From Diploptera punctata (taxonomy: Eukaryota; Arthropoda; Insecta; Blattodea; Blaberidae): a stretch of 64,000 nucleotides of DNA. The notes under the pieces are model-generated. The model was not told the DNA's origin and did not search any database. It was given only the letters and a program-made list of their open reading frames with translations. The position numbers were made by a program, and so were the translations under genes. This document shows, in pieces, positions 52,166 through 62,570 of this stretch; within the stretch, counting starts at the first letter, position 1; each line of letters starts with the position of its first letter. The stretch covers positions 4,702,501-4,766,500 of the forward strand of contig JASPKZ010007797.1 in the NCBI GenBank assembly GCA_030220185.1, in the 5' to 3' direction.

Positions 52166-52359
52166 TTTTATGTGAAGAGAGAAAATTGAAGATATATTTT
52201 TATTACATCATCAACATTAGGTAAGAATATTTCGGTCAGCCCAGATCACCAATAGTAAAAATAATTAAAAAGAAAAATATATAAAAAATCTTGAATGTAC
52301 AAAATTGTCAATTTGTTCTAACCTCAATTTTCCTTTTTTATGTTTAGTTATCCCTTCCA

Positions 52360-52665
52360 TCCCATAGCCAAATGGTTTAAGGTATGAGGCCTTGGTCGCA
52401 GAGCTATGAGACTTGAGCTGGTTTGTGTCTCCATGGGGGAAGAAATTTTTTCATGGAATTTCAACCAGTATCCTGAGGATTTTTTGGGTAACTATAATAT
52501 CTCCAGGTTGACAAAACCAGCTGTAACAGCTGGGGGAATGCTGACCACATGTCAGCCCTGTACTGCATGCATGATCGTCCACCTATGTTATAACACATGG
52601 ATGTGAGGTCAGCAGCCGGATGGTAAACAAGGGCCTTCTAGGCCTGTTATGGCATGGAGTTAATA
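52360..52665 (+). mobile_element. SINE family 2
   Basis: CATAGCCAAATGGTTTAAGG head, CTTGGTCGCAGAGCTATGAG, CCATGGGGGAAGAAATT, and the GGCCTTCTAGGCCTG end. Deletions in the middle relative to 35845-36175. Confidence 0.75.
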
Positions 52666-53231
52666 TTTAGATATCCAAAAAAAATGGGTTATCAATAGGA
52701 GTCATCTTGATTTGTACAATTTGTTGCATTCATACATTTACAGTTTTGAATTTTGTAGTATTTTGAAGGAAAACAAGTCTTGAGTTAATTGTAATGATTA
52801 GGGCTCGGAAGTTTAGGATCTATAAAAGACCTAAAAACTGAAGAAAAGAAAAAGAGGTAAAAAGTTTTACAGTTGCTAACTAGTGGATAGAGACAATCTC
52901 GCTGCCTTCACCCTCAGCTCGAGGTGATTTTCACAAAGTGACAATTTGTTAGGAAATTTGAAGTTGTAGTTCAGGCGGTCAATAGGTTGGTGGTTGAAAA
53001 TAATGTGATATGTTGTGAGGTTTTAATAGTTTCTTACAGAACAAAGGTGTTTGGAATTTGAAAAGTCTTTTGAAAGTAAAACTAGATAGTGTTTTTAAAA
53101 GAAGTTAGGATTGAGAACAGACTGTGGATTCTTAAATTATATAAATGGTATAAATATAGTAAAAAGAAAGTAAAATTGCAAAAAAAAAAATTAAGACTAA
53201 AAAAAACAATAAAACCCACCATTTTCTTGCC

Positions 53232-53234
<3 letters not shown>

Positions 53235-53277
<43 letters not shown>
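53235..53277. repeat. (TA)n microsatellite, pogo target
   Basis: About 20 TA units; a further TA run follows the pogo element at 54874-54893, so one run was probably split. Confidence 0.95.
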
Positions 53278-53280
<3 letters not shown>

Positions 53281-54872
53281 TAAAACTTGTTTAATCCGGA
53301 ATGTGAATAATGCGGAAATCTGTCCAATTTGAACAAATTTATTAGTCCCAGTGAAATAATAGTAATTTACATGCATTTATTTTGCATAAAATGGAATCCA
53401 ACGCGGAAATGGAAGGATATTTGTACACAATTCATTAAAAAAATTATATAGCAGAAAGGTATATATATTTATTAACCATCAGCAGTTTTTTTTTTTACAG
53501 AAGGCAGGTGCCAAGACGGCTTTTACAAATAGTGATTCAAACCAAATGGACAAATAAGTATCAAAACAAATCTAATTGTCACTGACCCTAAAGTTCATTG
53601 TTAAAAGCTGTCCGTATTTCACATGCTGATATGTACTTTGATAAATGCCTCCATCGCCACGAACGGTATATTATTGTTTCAACTTGTCATTCATTGCAAT
53701 AATTTTGATTGAATAACACGTGTCTCTTGTGCTTTGTTCCCAGTTTATAATGTCGAGTAAAAGGAAAGAAAAATAATTAGTACCGAAGAGGAAAAAAATT
53801 AGTGTTGCTGCCAAAAATAAAAATGCTTGGCCATTTATACACGTTGGCAAGTCATTTGTGTCTATATCACACTATTTCAATGTTAATGAATCAAGAAATC
53901 CGAAGACAAAAAATAATTATATCGCAGAATTCAAAGCTGAATATCAATCTTAATTGAAAGAACTTTTAAAAGCAGCAAAACGAAAAAAAAATTGCAAGTC
54001 CTTGCCTAAATCTAACAGTAATAATTAATAGAATTGTTCAAAATCCCTCATTAATTTATTTTATTTTGATAATTTTTTATTTTATTCTGTAACCTTCGAA
54101 CGTAACCCCTATAGCCTATACCCATACAAATTACTATTCAATATTTGCAGTTTCTGTATTTGCGGAACATATCACCTGTGAATAAGGAGCTTTTACTGTA
54201 TAGATTCGGCCTCATTGCACACCAGTTATGCGAAACACAGATACCTGTCTTGCAAATAAATTGCGCTGTAAAATCTTAAATTAGTTAAGTTCTGAGACTG
54301 ATCTTTCTCAGGTAGCGTTCTGAAATTACGGAATAATGATGGCTGAAAGGTATGTATCATTCTCATTAAGAGAAAAAGTGATAGTGATTGAAGACAAATT
54401 TCCAAACATTTCCGGATCGATGCTCCAAAGTCAAGCTCTAGCTCTTGTTAAATCCCTATGGGAATAACAATTTCAAAGAATTTTCAGGTTGGCTGGACAG
54501 TTTTAAAAGACGACAATGTAGCGTAGAATGAAATTTGCGGGGAATCAAAGAATGTGGACGAAAGTATAGTTAGTGAGCGAAAACCGAAACTGCATACTTG
54601 AATTTCAGGATATGCACCTAAGTGACATTTTTAACGCTGACGAAATGGGACTTTTTTCGTGCGTTACCGTTGAAGTTGCTCATACATGCTATACTTCACT
54701 TTTCTATGGCAGCGGAACTACAATTAATCCAAGGTACTTAAAAAGATGTATATGGTACTCTATAATCTAAGATTATTAATAAGTTTTAGTTTTTTATAAT
54801 GCGGAATTTTGTCCCATGTGGAAAGAAAAATGAATTGGTCCCATGCAATTCCGCTTTAAGCAAGTTTTACTG
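53278..54872 (+). mobile_element. Pogo/Tigger-like transposon
   Basis: Left end CAGTAAAACTTGTTTAATCC and right end an inverted, slightly diverged copy (CTTAAAGCGGAATTG on the inside). Target TA run on both sides. Contains a broken transposase. Confidence 0.78.
53750..54765 (+). pseudogene. Pogo/Tigger transposase remnant
   Basis: Readable pieces in several frames: 'MSSKRKEK' start (53750), a CENP-B-type helix-turn-helix part with 'FPNISGSMLQSQALALVKSL' (54402-54460) and 'GWLDSFKRR' (about 54490), and the first catalytic Asp region 'FNADEMGLF' (54630-54655). Later DDE residues are missing. The order fits a Tigger transposase. Stops and frameshifts make it non-functional. Confidence 0.75.
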
Positions 54873-55239
54873 TGTATATATATATATATATATAATGTTC
54901 AGCCTCATCTTCAGACATAAAATAAAGAAGGATTTTTTCCTCAACTTCTGAGCCCTATTAATGACTTTTTAAACTACTTTAACCCATCAGCGAGGACATT
55001 TAAACATGGCGTTCCTTTCCCAGATGCAGAAGGACGTGATGATACGCCTGGACTTTTAAATATCCAAATGCAGATTGCCACACATTACGCGTTGATACAT
55101 CTATGATTTTCAAGGCCTATACGGAGTTTGTAAAACATTCTGGAGAACTTATCTTTTCTTGCTGTGGCAGAAAAATCTCCCCCTCATGTTATGACATAAT
55201 TTACGACAGGCGTGTGGAGTGAGTTAGCTACTTATTAGT

Positions 55240-55495
55240 GAAAGGAGAAACTCTTTGTATTTTTTTTTTTCTCTTCAGCTACGCCCTTCCTTCGAACTAG
55301 TGAATGCCCTATTTTACCAAAAAGAAATATCTGTAAAGTGTCCCACTGTGTGGTCTCATAACTAACCTTTCTTTCAAAACCGACGTGGATCTTGTGTTTA
55401 TAGACAAAAATCACATGTCTCAGACATTTCCAACTTCTAAAACAAATTTACGTGGCGAATTTGATGTGTAGAATTATAAAAAAAAATAAAAAATA
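55240..55495. other. No recognised feature
   Basis: Short spacer between the MITE flank and an AAT repeat; nothing recognised. Confidence 0.35.
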
Positions 55496-55496
55496 T

Positions 55497-55611
55497 AATA
55501 GTAATAATAATAATAATAGTAATAATAATAATGGTAATGATACTAAAAATAAAATTAGTAATAATAATGATAATAATAATAATAATAATAATAGCAATAA
55601 TAGTAATGTAT
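55497..55611. repeat. (AAT)n microsatellite, imperfect
   Basis: Long imperfect AAT/AAC-rich run; the frame on either strand is low complexity, not a gene. Confidence 0.92.
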
Positions 55612-55734
55612 GTACTGCACACTTCCAACACAGGTGCTCCCCAGCGGGAATTTATTAACCAAGATAATCCATTCAACAAGTTTCCGTAATTATATAAATG
55701 AATTTATATCAAATAAAGTTTAGATTCTCCAACT

Positions 55735-55885
55735 TTTATAAATATTGTACATAGTGAATCTGAGTAGATTATACAGGGAATGATTGGAAAGCATTAGCTC
55801 AGGATAGGTATGTATGGAGAACTTATGTCCGCGTGGCCATGACCCTATGGGTTCGATAGTGCCAGTGAGTAAGTAAGTAAGATGT
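55735..55885 (+). mobile_element. LINE family A 3' end with AAGT tail
   Basis: GATTATACAGGGAATGATTGG, then TATGGAGAACTTATGTCCG and GGCCATGACCCTATGGGTTC, ending in (AAGT)n. Same 3' end as 13600-13700 and 63940-64000. Confidence 0.7.
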
Positions 55886-55889
55886 GTGG

Positions 55890-56160
55890 AATTATGAAAA
55901 TCTTTAATTTAAGAATATGAATGAAGGATAAATAGATAAAGTTTAGAATTATAAATTATAAGTAAACCTTTAGCAACAATTTAAAAAATGAATGCATTTT
56001 AACTTATATCTTGATGAAAGTATTAGGAAATCTCCATCTACAATTAAATATAACTTGTAATTAACCGATGAAAGACGCCATTCTATATCATTCTTTGTTT
56101 CGTTACTATATTCTATAGTGCTCTGTTCTAGTACAGGTCTTTCACTGTAATCTTAGAATT
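55890..56160. other. No recognised feature
   Basis: AT-rich spacer. Confidence 0.35.
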
Positions 56161-56164
56161 TTCA

Positions 56165-56335
56165 TGCTATGATTGCAGCTTCATTAGGGAATTATGGTGT
56201 GGTAGCTTCCCACCCAGGGGGATGATTTTGATGGTAACAATGATGATAAAAGCTAGATGATGTCCATGGACCGTTTGGGCCTCAAAGCCCATTGCATGAC
56301 AAGACAGTATTCCACCTCGAGACCATAAATATAAT
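56165..56335 (-). mobile_element. SINE family 5 fragment
   Basis: GGGAATTATGGTGTGGTAGC is the inverse of the 57520-57545 end of the family-5 unit; the tRNA-like head near 56330 is decayed. Confidence 0.5.
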
Positions 56336-56399
56336 AATTAATATTTTATCAGCCCTTTCATTTTGTTATTTGTTTTATTTATTGACACTTACGCTAATT

Positions 56400-57085
56400 T
56401 GCCAACATGTCAACAAGATACATGTGGTTAGCACATCGCCTCAATGAGAGATCTATTAGGAAATTGAGGTGTAACTTGGAAGAAAGACGAACATAACGTG
56501 ATATATAAATGTAATCTAGATGTAATAAAACATTGCAAGTCTCGTAGGCTGCTATGGGTAGGGCATGTGGCACGAATAGGAAATTATATAGGAACTTGGT
56601 GTACGAAAACTAGAAGCAAAGTGCCCAGTGGGGGGATAACCATAAAGTGCAAGTAAAATATTAACCAGGATTTGAGGGAGATAAATTATACAAGACCCTC
56701 ACTGCTGGGTTTCCGAGATCGAGTCTCGGTCACTCCATGTTGGTTTCGTGGCGGAAACAACGGAGCTTGGACAAGTTTTTCTCGGGGTTTTCTCCCGTCT
56801 TCCCCTGCCGCATTTTCATTTCACCATTTCTTCATACTCATCTCATCACATTCATTTCGTTCATCTGCCTCTGTGGTGATGCGTCAGACATGGTCTGCCA
56901 CACCCTTGTCATTCACAGACCTCTATATGTAGCGGCTTCTTCTCATCTCATCCATCGACCCAACCCTGACTTGGACACGAGTTGATGATATTATTATAAA
57001 TTATACAGGAATAATTGGAAAATATTATTTGGGATAGCAAAGTATGGAGATGTTATGTATGCATAATCATGACCTCTATGCTCGA
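56400..57085 (+). mobile_element. LINE family A fragment, split by a SINE
   Basis: 'CAAGTCTCGTAGGCTGCTAT', GGGCATGTGGCACG, GATTTGAGGGAGATAAATTA, then after the SINE ATACAGGAATAATTGG and GCATAATCATGACCTCTATG. It encodes the K-SRRL..VGHVARIGN tail with breaks. Confidence 0.7.
56693..56995 (+). mobile_element. SINE-like insertion with 12-bp TSD
   Basis: Flanked by exact ATAAATTATACA (56681-56692 and 56996-57007) inside LINE family A. A tRNA-like B box (GATCGAGTCTC) lies near the left end, followed by a C/T-rich body (GTTTTCTCCCGTCTTCCCC) and a GATGATATTATTAT tail. The head is truncated. Confidence 0.75.
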
Positions 57086-57285
57086 TGGTGCCATACATTT
57101 TAAGACAACACAAAACAAGTTGGTTTCCAATGTCCTTCATTTTTTTAAATTGTCCCTTTCATTGAATATTTTAATAATAAATTCCATTCTCTCTACCTTC
57201 CAAATCAAGATATTGTAATTGATGAATCATTATGGTTATGGAGGAGCAAACAATTCCCTCCACTTAAAACTGCCAAATTTGAACT
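57086..57285. other. No recognised feature
   Basis: Short AT-rich spacer. Confidence 0.35.
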
Positions 57286-57289
57286 TACG

Positions 57290-57560
57290 AATTGTGTGAC
57301 TCTAGAACTGGGTATGTGGTCTCGAGGTAGCGTGCTGCCTTGTCACGCAGCTGACCGAGATTCGATTCCAGTCGGGAGAGGCTTTTTGGGTGAGTTTTAT
57401 TTCGGGGGTTTTCCTGACCTGTATGACAAATGTCAGGAAGCTCTAGGGCCCCAACGGTACCCGAAAATCATCCGGCCATCATCATCATCATTATCATTCA
57501 CCGGTGTGGAAGCAACGAGAAGCTGCCACACCTATAATTCCCTAGTACAGCTATAAAGCA
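57290..57560 (+). mobile_element. SINE family 5, tRNA-derived
   Basis: GGTAGCGTGCTGCCTTGTCA (A-box side), GATTCGATTCCAGTCGG (B box), a TTTTCCTGACCTGT body, ATC repeats and a GAAGCTGCCACACC end. Confidence 0.7.
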
Positions 57561-58073
57561 TAGAATGAAAATGCTATGATTGCAGTGAAAGACCTGCCCT
57601 TGGGCAGAACACTATAGAATAGAATAGAATGGTCATTCATTGTTTACATTCTATTAATCACAATTTGATATGTATCTAGAATAAGTTACTTGGAGAGTAG
57701 AGTTTAAAAGTACTACAGCACAGGGGTACTGCATGGACTTTTAAATGACCGCACAGAAGGGAGGAAACCGGTCTCGTATATATACGTCAAACCACGCTGA
57801 GGGGTTAATATGGAATTAAAATCACATTTGTAAAGGATTGATTCATCATCAACAACATTCTCTTATCGTGTCCTTTCAGAAGGTCTATTTGTTGATTATG
57901 ACATAAAAATTTCATTTATTTTAAATTAATATAGGTTAAACCCATACACACACAGAAATATTATAAACTGATGCAAGCTAAAACACAACACAAAAAGAAA
58001 ATAGGACTATTCTATGCGAGGAGTCCGTCTATACCCATTTTATTTTGTTGATGAGAAAATGGGCAAGTTAGTG
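57561..58073. other. No recognised feature
   Basis: Spacer with a small frame-poor region; nothing recognised. Confidence 0.35.
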
Positions 58074-58433
58074 TAGGGGAGGGTCTGGTAGCCACGGACG
58101 GCAGGTATCCCCGGACATTCGTTAATTTCCTATTCCCTCGCTAGATGGCCATATATGGGTGTCACTACTTATTGGATTGCTTTGTAGTACATTTTCAAAT
58201 GCTTGAATTTTGGTAGTTTGGCAGACATATGTGCAGTGTAGTTATTGGTTTGGCGCTCAGTGTGTACAGACCCAAGTTATATTTGATGGCCATTGTTGAG
58301 AATATAACGCATTAGTTTGATATTTATTATAATTACTTTATATACTTTAAAAAACATATCTACTTCAATTTATAACACGAGAATAAGTAGTTTTAGGAGT
58401 TATTAAGATATTTATTTATGACACGGACAGAGC

Positions 58434-58436
<3 letters not shown>

Positions 58437-58473
<37 letters not shown>
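58437..58473. repeat. (ATT)n microsatellite
   Basis: About 12 perfect units inside the pogo-like element. Confidence 0.97.
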
Positions 58474-58502
58474 GTATTTTAGGTTATTGTTGAATCCTCA
58501 GA

Positions 58503-58830
58503 ATGCCAAAATTTAAAGACCGGACGAGGGTCATGGAGTGAAGTTTCGATGAAACAAGCCATAGAAAGTGTTATAGGAGGCACTGTGTCTTTTAGAGAAG
58601 ATTATTTGTTTTCAAATCCTGAAAAGTTTTCTACATGATATAATTAGAAAAACAAAATGGTTGTGGTGAATTTATTTGACACCAAAACTGGGTAGGTTTG
58701 ATAATACTTTTTCTGAACAATTGAAGCATGAGTTGACTCAACATGTAAGAGACTTGGGTAATCATCTCATACCACTTACTCGTAAGGAATTTCTTACTTG
58801 TTTATGACCTGGTCAAAAACATGAACACAC
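58503..58830 (+). pseudogene. Pogo transposase N-terminus (psq-type HTH)
   Basis: From the ATG at 58503: MPKFKDRTRGSWSEVSMKQA, then IESVIGGTVSFREDY, a psq-like DNA-binding helix. After a break comes 'LGRFDNTFSEQLKHELTQHV' and 'RDLGNHLIPLTRKEF', the second HTH part of insect pogo transposases. Stops follow, with no DDE catalytic segment. It would have bound the element's ends; here it is dead. Confidence 0.75.
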
Positions 58831-59339
58831 CCCATATATTTAACAAAGATAACAATGTGCTAGTAAAGTATATTACTACAGTTTAATGGAAAGAACCATC
58901 AGTTATCTCTCAGAAATTCTAGTTTAATGAGAGACAGATTTAATAAACCACGAGTGATGCACTTCTACTCCAAGTGGGGGGAATAATGGTTCTGGATCTT
59001 CAACCAGTTGTGAGTAAAGTACCTGAAACGATAATTATGTCTGTGACAAGTGCATTTAAATCATTTGTGTTCAATGTCTTGTCAGTCTAATAATAATACT
59101 TTACTTTTTTGTGTGTCCGGTGCTACCATCCACAAATATTATTTTACAAAATTCAGTAAAAAAAAACTGTCAAATGTTTATTTCCTATAAAGAAGTATTT
59201 AAATGATTATTGTTCATTATAATAATGTTTTTCAAATATTAAAGTACATATTCATGTAAAAATTGCTCACATCAATATGGAAGAATGAAGCCAATCAACA
59301 AATTATAAAAAAAGTCCGTGGCTACCAGACTTTCCCCTA

Positions 59340-59920
59340 TATCAGATTAGTTCACTAATCTGATGCACCATAAAGAAAAGTTGGCTATTTTGTTTTAACA
59401 GTGACTAATGTAGGTGGACTCCTAAAATAGAATTCCTGAAGATAAATCTATATTGATGCAAAACCAGATAATATAAATAAAATTACACAAAATTAAATCA
59501 CGAAATGTAACTAACATGTTGAATAAAATCACAGAATGTACCTCATTTTGTTCATTCTCCAGTTTCTTACAATTGAATTGTATCTAGGCTATTGATAAAA
59601 TCACAACTACATTTCAGGGATGTTTGGTGAAACTCTGTGTATTTGAGCTTCAGAGTCAACAAAATTATCAGGCAGGCAGTTTACACCTCAAATGTTCACA
59701 TCGAAAGAAAGATGTTTTTAAAAAAATTGTTCCTTATGCATTTGAGCTAATTTTGCATTTTCTTGCACTTTCAAATCATATTAAAGAGAGGTTTACAGGT
59801 CATGGAAAAATGAAAGTACAAACATTTATGAGATTTTCGAGCTATATTGCATTTGCAAAAAATCACCAACCCCAAACTCTTAATTAAAAAAAAGTTTTAC
59901 ACAAAATATATGGTCCAATT
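59340..59920. other. Largely unrecognised, with one 87-codon frame
   Basis: Frame 59624-59887 (MVKLCVFELQSQQNYQAG) shows no known domain. It directly precedes the LINE RT region and may be LINE-derived flank or unrelated. Confidence 0.3.
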
Positions 59921-59924
59921 CTTG

Positions 59925-60383
59925 ACTAAGATGGAACATGATGAATTCAGAATAATACAGAGCTATATAAAAATATTACCAAATATTAGAATCATCAAAG
60001 AATGGAAACAAACTCAATATGGTTCAATCTTTATCAGCCAAAACCTACAATTGGATAGTCTACTCTTTGCTGATGATTTGTTTTGAAGATGAATTTGTAA
60101 TGAAGATGAACTTCAGTATTCAGTACATAATCTAAATAAAATCAGTGCAAAATATGATGTGGAAATAAACATTGACAAAACAAAAGTCATGGCATTTTGT
60201 GGTAAATATCCAGTTACAAGTAATATTTGCATAAACAGTAAGTTAATGAGTTTACATATCGGATATAATTTAGGGTTTTTTTGGTGAAACAAAATTAACT
60301 TCTAAAATGTATAAAAAATAAATCAACAGGAATAATGAACAAATTCATGAAGCCTTTCCTAATACAGCAACACACAAGAATTT
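59925..60383 (+). pseudogene. LINE reverse transcriptase, catalytic FADD region
   Basis: Frame 59847-60086 ends with 'IFISQNLQLDSLLFADDLF', in which FADD is the YXDD-type catalytic motif of non-LTR RTs. A stop follows. Later frames read YDVEINIDKTKVMAFCGKYP, 'YNLGFFW' and 'LIQQHTRIYL', the usual order after FADD. The reading continues across a PLE insertion at 61192. This is the only piece of RT catalytic core I recognise in the window. Confidence 0.8.
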
Positions 60384-60455
60384 ATATTTAAATTAATATT
60401 GGGAAGTAAACATTATGAGGTTATATCATCAATAGTGAGTGTAGAATATATTTTT

Positions 60456-61002
60456 GGAAAAACTGCACTTAAACTAGCATGAAATATTTTCAAAGTCCTA
60501 TAGAATAACAGTGCGCATGTGCCAGAGTTTGTAGAACCACCGATAACCCACAATCGAACCACATATTGATTATCATCCTCGATTACTATCTGTCGCCATG
60601 AAATTTAAATGACCAATATTTGCAATAAATCCCCAAATCTATGTTAAAAAGATATATTAATAATATTAAAATTACCAAACTTTATTAAAAATGGGTGTAC
60701 ACTTACTTATCGCTCCCTAACACTGATCCAACCAGCGATAACCCAAAACAGCGATAGAAAAATCATAGAGTAAGTAATATACTCTGTGGAGAAAATAGCA
60801 GTTAGCATCATAATATTTCTAACAGTGTCATAATATTGTGATTTGCATATTTAAATACATACTTCAAAACTGTCTAATAATGTTATAAAAATTGTTTGAA
60901 AAAGTTTAAAATATTAAATAATGTTAGTAAATACAAAAGAAGAGCTATAGTTTACAATAATATAACTGAAAAATCAAGCGCTAGTAAAAGTGCAGTTGAG
61001 CC
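60456..61002. mobile_element. hAT-like nonautonomous element, 8-bp TSD
   Basis: Flanked by ATATTTTT (60448-60455 and 61003-61010). Inverted ends include ACTGCACTTAAACTAGC and GCTAGTAAAAGTGCAGT. The 8-bp duplication suggests hAT; no transposase. Confidence 0.72.
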
Positions 61003-61089
61003 ATATTTTTAACGACTCACCTCATATGATTTCAAATTTCTTTGATACTGGCGGTTTCAGACAATATATTGTCAAAGCCATGGAAGCCA

Positions 61090-61132
61090 TGACTGAAGAG
61101 GGACAAGATATTGTCTGAAACTGCCGGTAACA
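61090..61132 (+). ncRNA. Hammerhead motif, stem I weakened
   Basis: Core CTGAAGA (61093-61099), stem II GACAA/TTGTC with loop GATA, GAAA (61117-61120), stem III AC/GT, cleavage triplet GTA (after 61129). The base after the cleavage site is A where other copies have T, which removes one stem I pair. Confidence 0.62.
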
Positions 61133-61191
61133 AAGAAATTTGAAATCATATGAGGTGAGTCGTTAAAAATATATTCTACACTCACTATTAA

Positions 61192-61530
61192 ACACAAGAA
61201 TTTGTTTATATAAACCTTAGCTAGACCTGTACCTATGTTACTAGAGTAGTGATATCAGCCGAATAACGGCTGTGAAATGAGAATACACTAGGATATACTC
61301 ACATGGACTGCTAAAGAAATGAAGACATCTTGCAAGCACTTTCAACCAATCTCACAGTTTATAAATAAATACCAGCTACAGTGGAAAATTCACGTGCATT
61401 GAATGACTCATAACAGATTTCCAAAAGTCATGCTTCAATACCGTCCTCAGGGGAAAAGATCTTTGGGATGTCCCAGAAAAAGATTAACGAAGAATGTTTC
61501 ACTTAAACTGTAACAGGCATTAGCCTTAAA
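61192..61530 (+). pseudogene. LINE RT C-terminal part, after the PLE insertion
   Basis: Continues the RT of 59925-60383: FI-TLARPVPMLL, then 'PISQFINKYQLQWKIHV', 'HNRFPKVMLQYRPQGKRSLG' and CPRKRLTKN. Stops are present. Confidence 0.72.
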
Positions 61531-61589
61531 CTTGTTTGAAAGATGATGATTATTAATTATATTGTTACTTCCCAAAGTAATTTTATTAA

Positions 61590-61815
61590 AACACAAAGTT
61601 TGTGATAGTTTGGCCACATTAATCACATGAAAGATGATAGATTGGTCAAGAAATTTTACAAATGGAGACCTCTGGCTATAAGAACAAATAGAAGACCTAA
61701 AAATAGTAATGGAAGATTATTAGGAATTAAAAATCGGCCAAAATAGGAATTATTGTAAGCAAATTCTTGAGAAGGTCAACATTTCTGTGAACTTGTAGTG
61801 CCTTTTGAAGAAGAA
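61590..61815 (+). mobile_element. LINE RT tail fragment
   Basis: 'FGHINHMKDDRLVKKFYKWR' and PLAIRTNRRPKN-type readings in shifting frames; a different LINE family from 61192-61530. Confidence 0.55.
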
Positions 61816-61819
61816 GTAA

Positions 61820-62450
61820 AAATGATATCAACGAATATTTTTAAGGTTATAAAAAATATAATATCAAAATGATAGGTGTCCTTTCAAATTACATTGTTTA
61901 TTATATAAAAGTATGTATTGTGCATAAGATTTATTCAATTAAAAATGTTAGTTTGGAGGAAAAAAATTCAATAATGATTTTAGCAAGTTTTTAATTTCAT
62001 AAAATGTTCTCCCACCCTCTAGTAAAATAAGTCTCCATTTTTTATGGATTCTTAAAACAATAGAATCCCATAATTAATGGAATTATGATTTAATTAAACT
62101 GTAAAAGAATAAATAGATGTGTGTGTGATTAAAACTATTTTCTACAATTTATTAAAATATTCTAGTTTATTAATTTGTTTTAATTTATATGACGTAATCA
62201 AGGGTAATGTCACCTTTTGGTCAAAAGTTCGTGACCTTGGCTTTATCACCTTATGTCATAGGGAACCCATTGAGATTAGAGGCTGCAAGGTATGAGGATG
62301 TTAACCCGGCACCATTACGGTACGGTAAGTTATAAATCTGCCATGTTTTCTTATTAAATATCAGATGGCATTCAATACATACCCTGTTTAATCAATGCAA
62401 CAATATTTCGGTACCTTTATTTCCGGGATATAATTCACGTACAATGTATC
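61820..62450. other. No recognised feature
   Basis: AT-rich, no recognised gene or TE end. Confidence 0.4.
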
Positions 62451-62459
62451 TCCTAAAAT

Positions 62460-62570
62460 ATAAATCCTCGTTACCGACCGCATGGCGTGGGCGTCCGAAG
62501 AAGAGAAGGATTGAAAATCCAGGCTTTTGAGATCATAATAGGCTTACGTTTGTATGGATGATTATGATGT
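62460..62570 (+). mobile_element. LINE 3' end fragment
   Basis: 'RPKKRRIENPGF' reading and a (GGATGATTATGATG) tail like that at 11960-11985. Confidence 0.5.

Larger units (their letters stand above)
52801..54955. mobile_element. TA-duplicating MITE, copy 3, split by pogo
   Basis: GGGCTCGGAAGTTTAGG and CTCAACTTCTGAGCCC ends with TA on both sides. It is inverted relative to copies 1 and 2. The pogo element 53278-54872 sits in its internal TA run. Confidence 0.8.
58076..59337 (+). mobile_element. Pogo-like transposon, 1262 bp, TA TSD
   Basis: 24-bp inverted ends (22 matches), left GGGGAGGGTCTGGTAGCC and right GGCTACCAGACTTTCCCC, with TA at 58074-58075 and 59338-59339. It contains an (ATT)n run at 58437-58473 and a broken transposase N-terminus; the DDE domain is deleted. 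Confidence 0.88.
60384..61191. mobile_element. Penelope-type palindrome in LINE, 12-bp TSD
   Basis: Flanked by exact ACACAAGAATTT (60372-60383 and 61192-61203), inserted in an RT gene whose reading resumes beyond. Left end ATATTTAAATTAATATTGGG and CATTATGAGGTT, right end ATGAGGTGAGTCGTTAAAAA. The right arm has a hammerhead; the left arm core is deleted. A 547-bp element is nested in the left arm. Confidence 0.9.

Noticed and set aside
55437..55679. Asn-rich or Ile-rich protein in the AAT repeat
   Set aside because: Pure consequence of (AAT)n in two strands.
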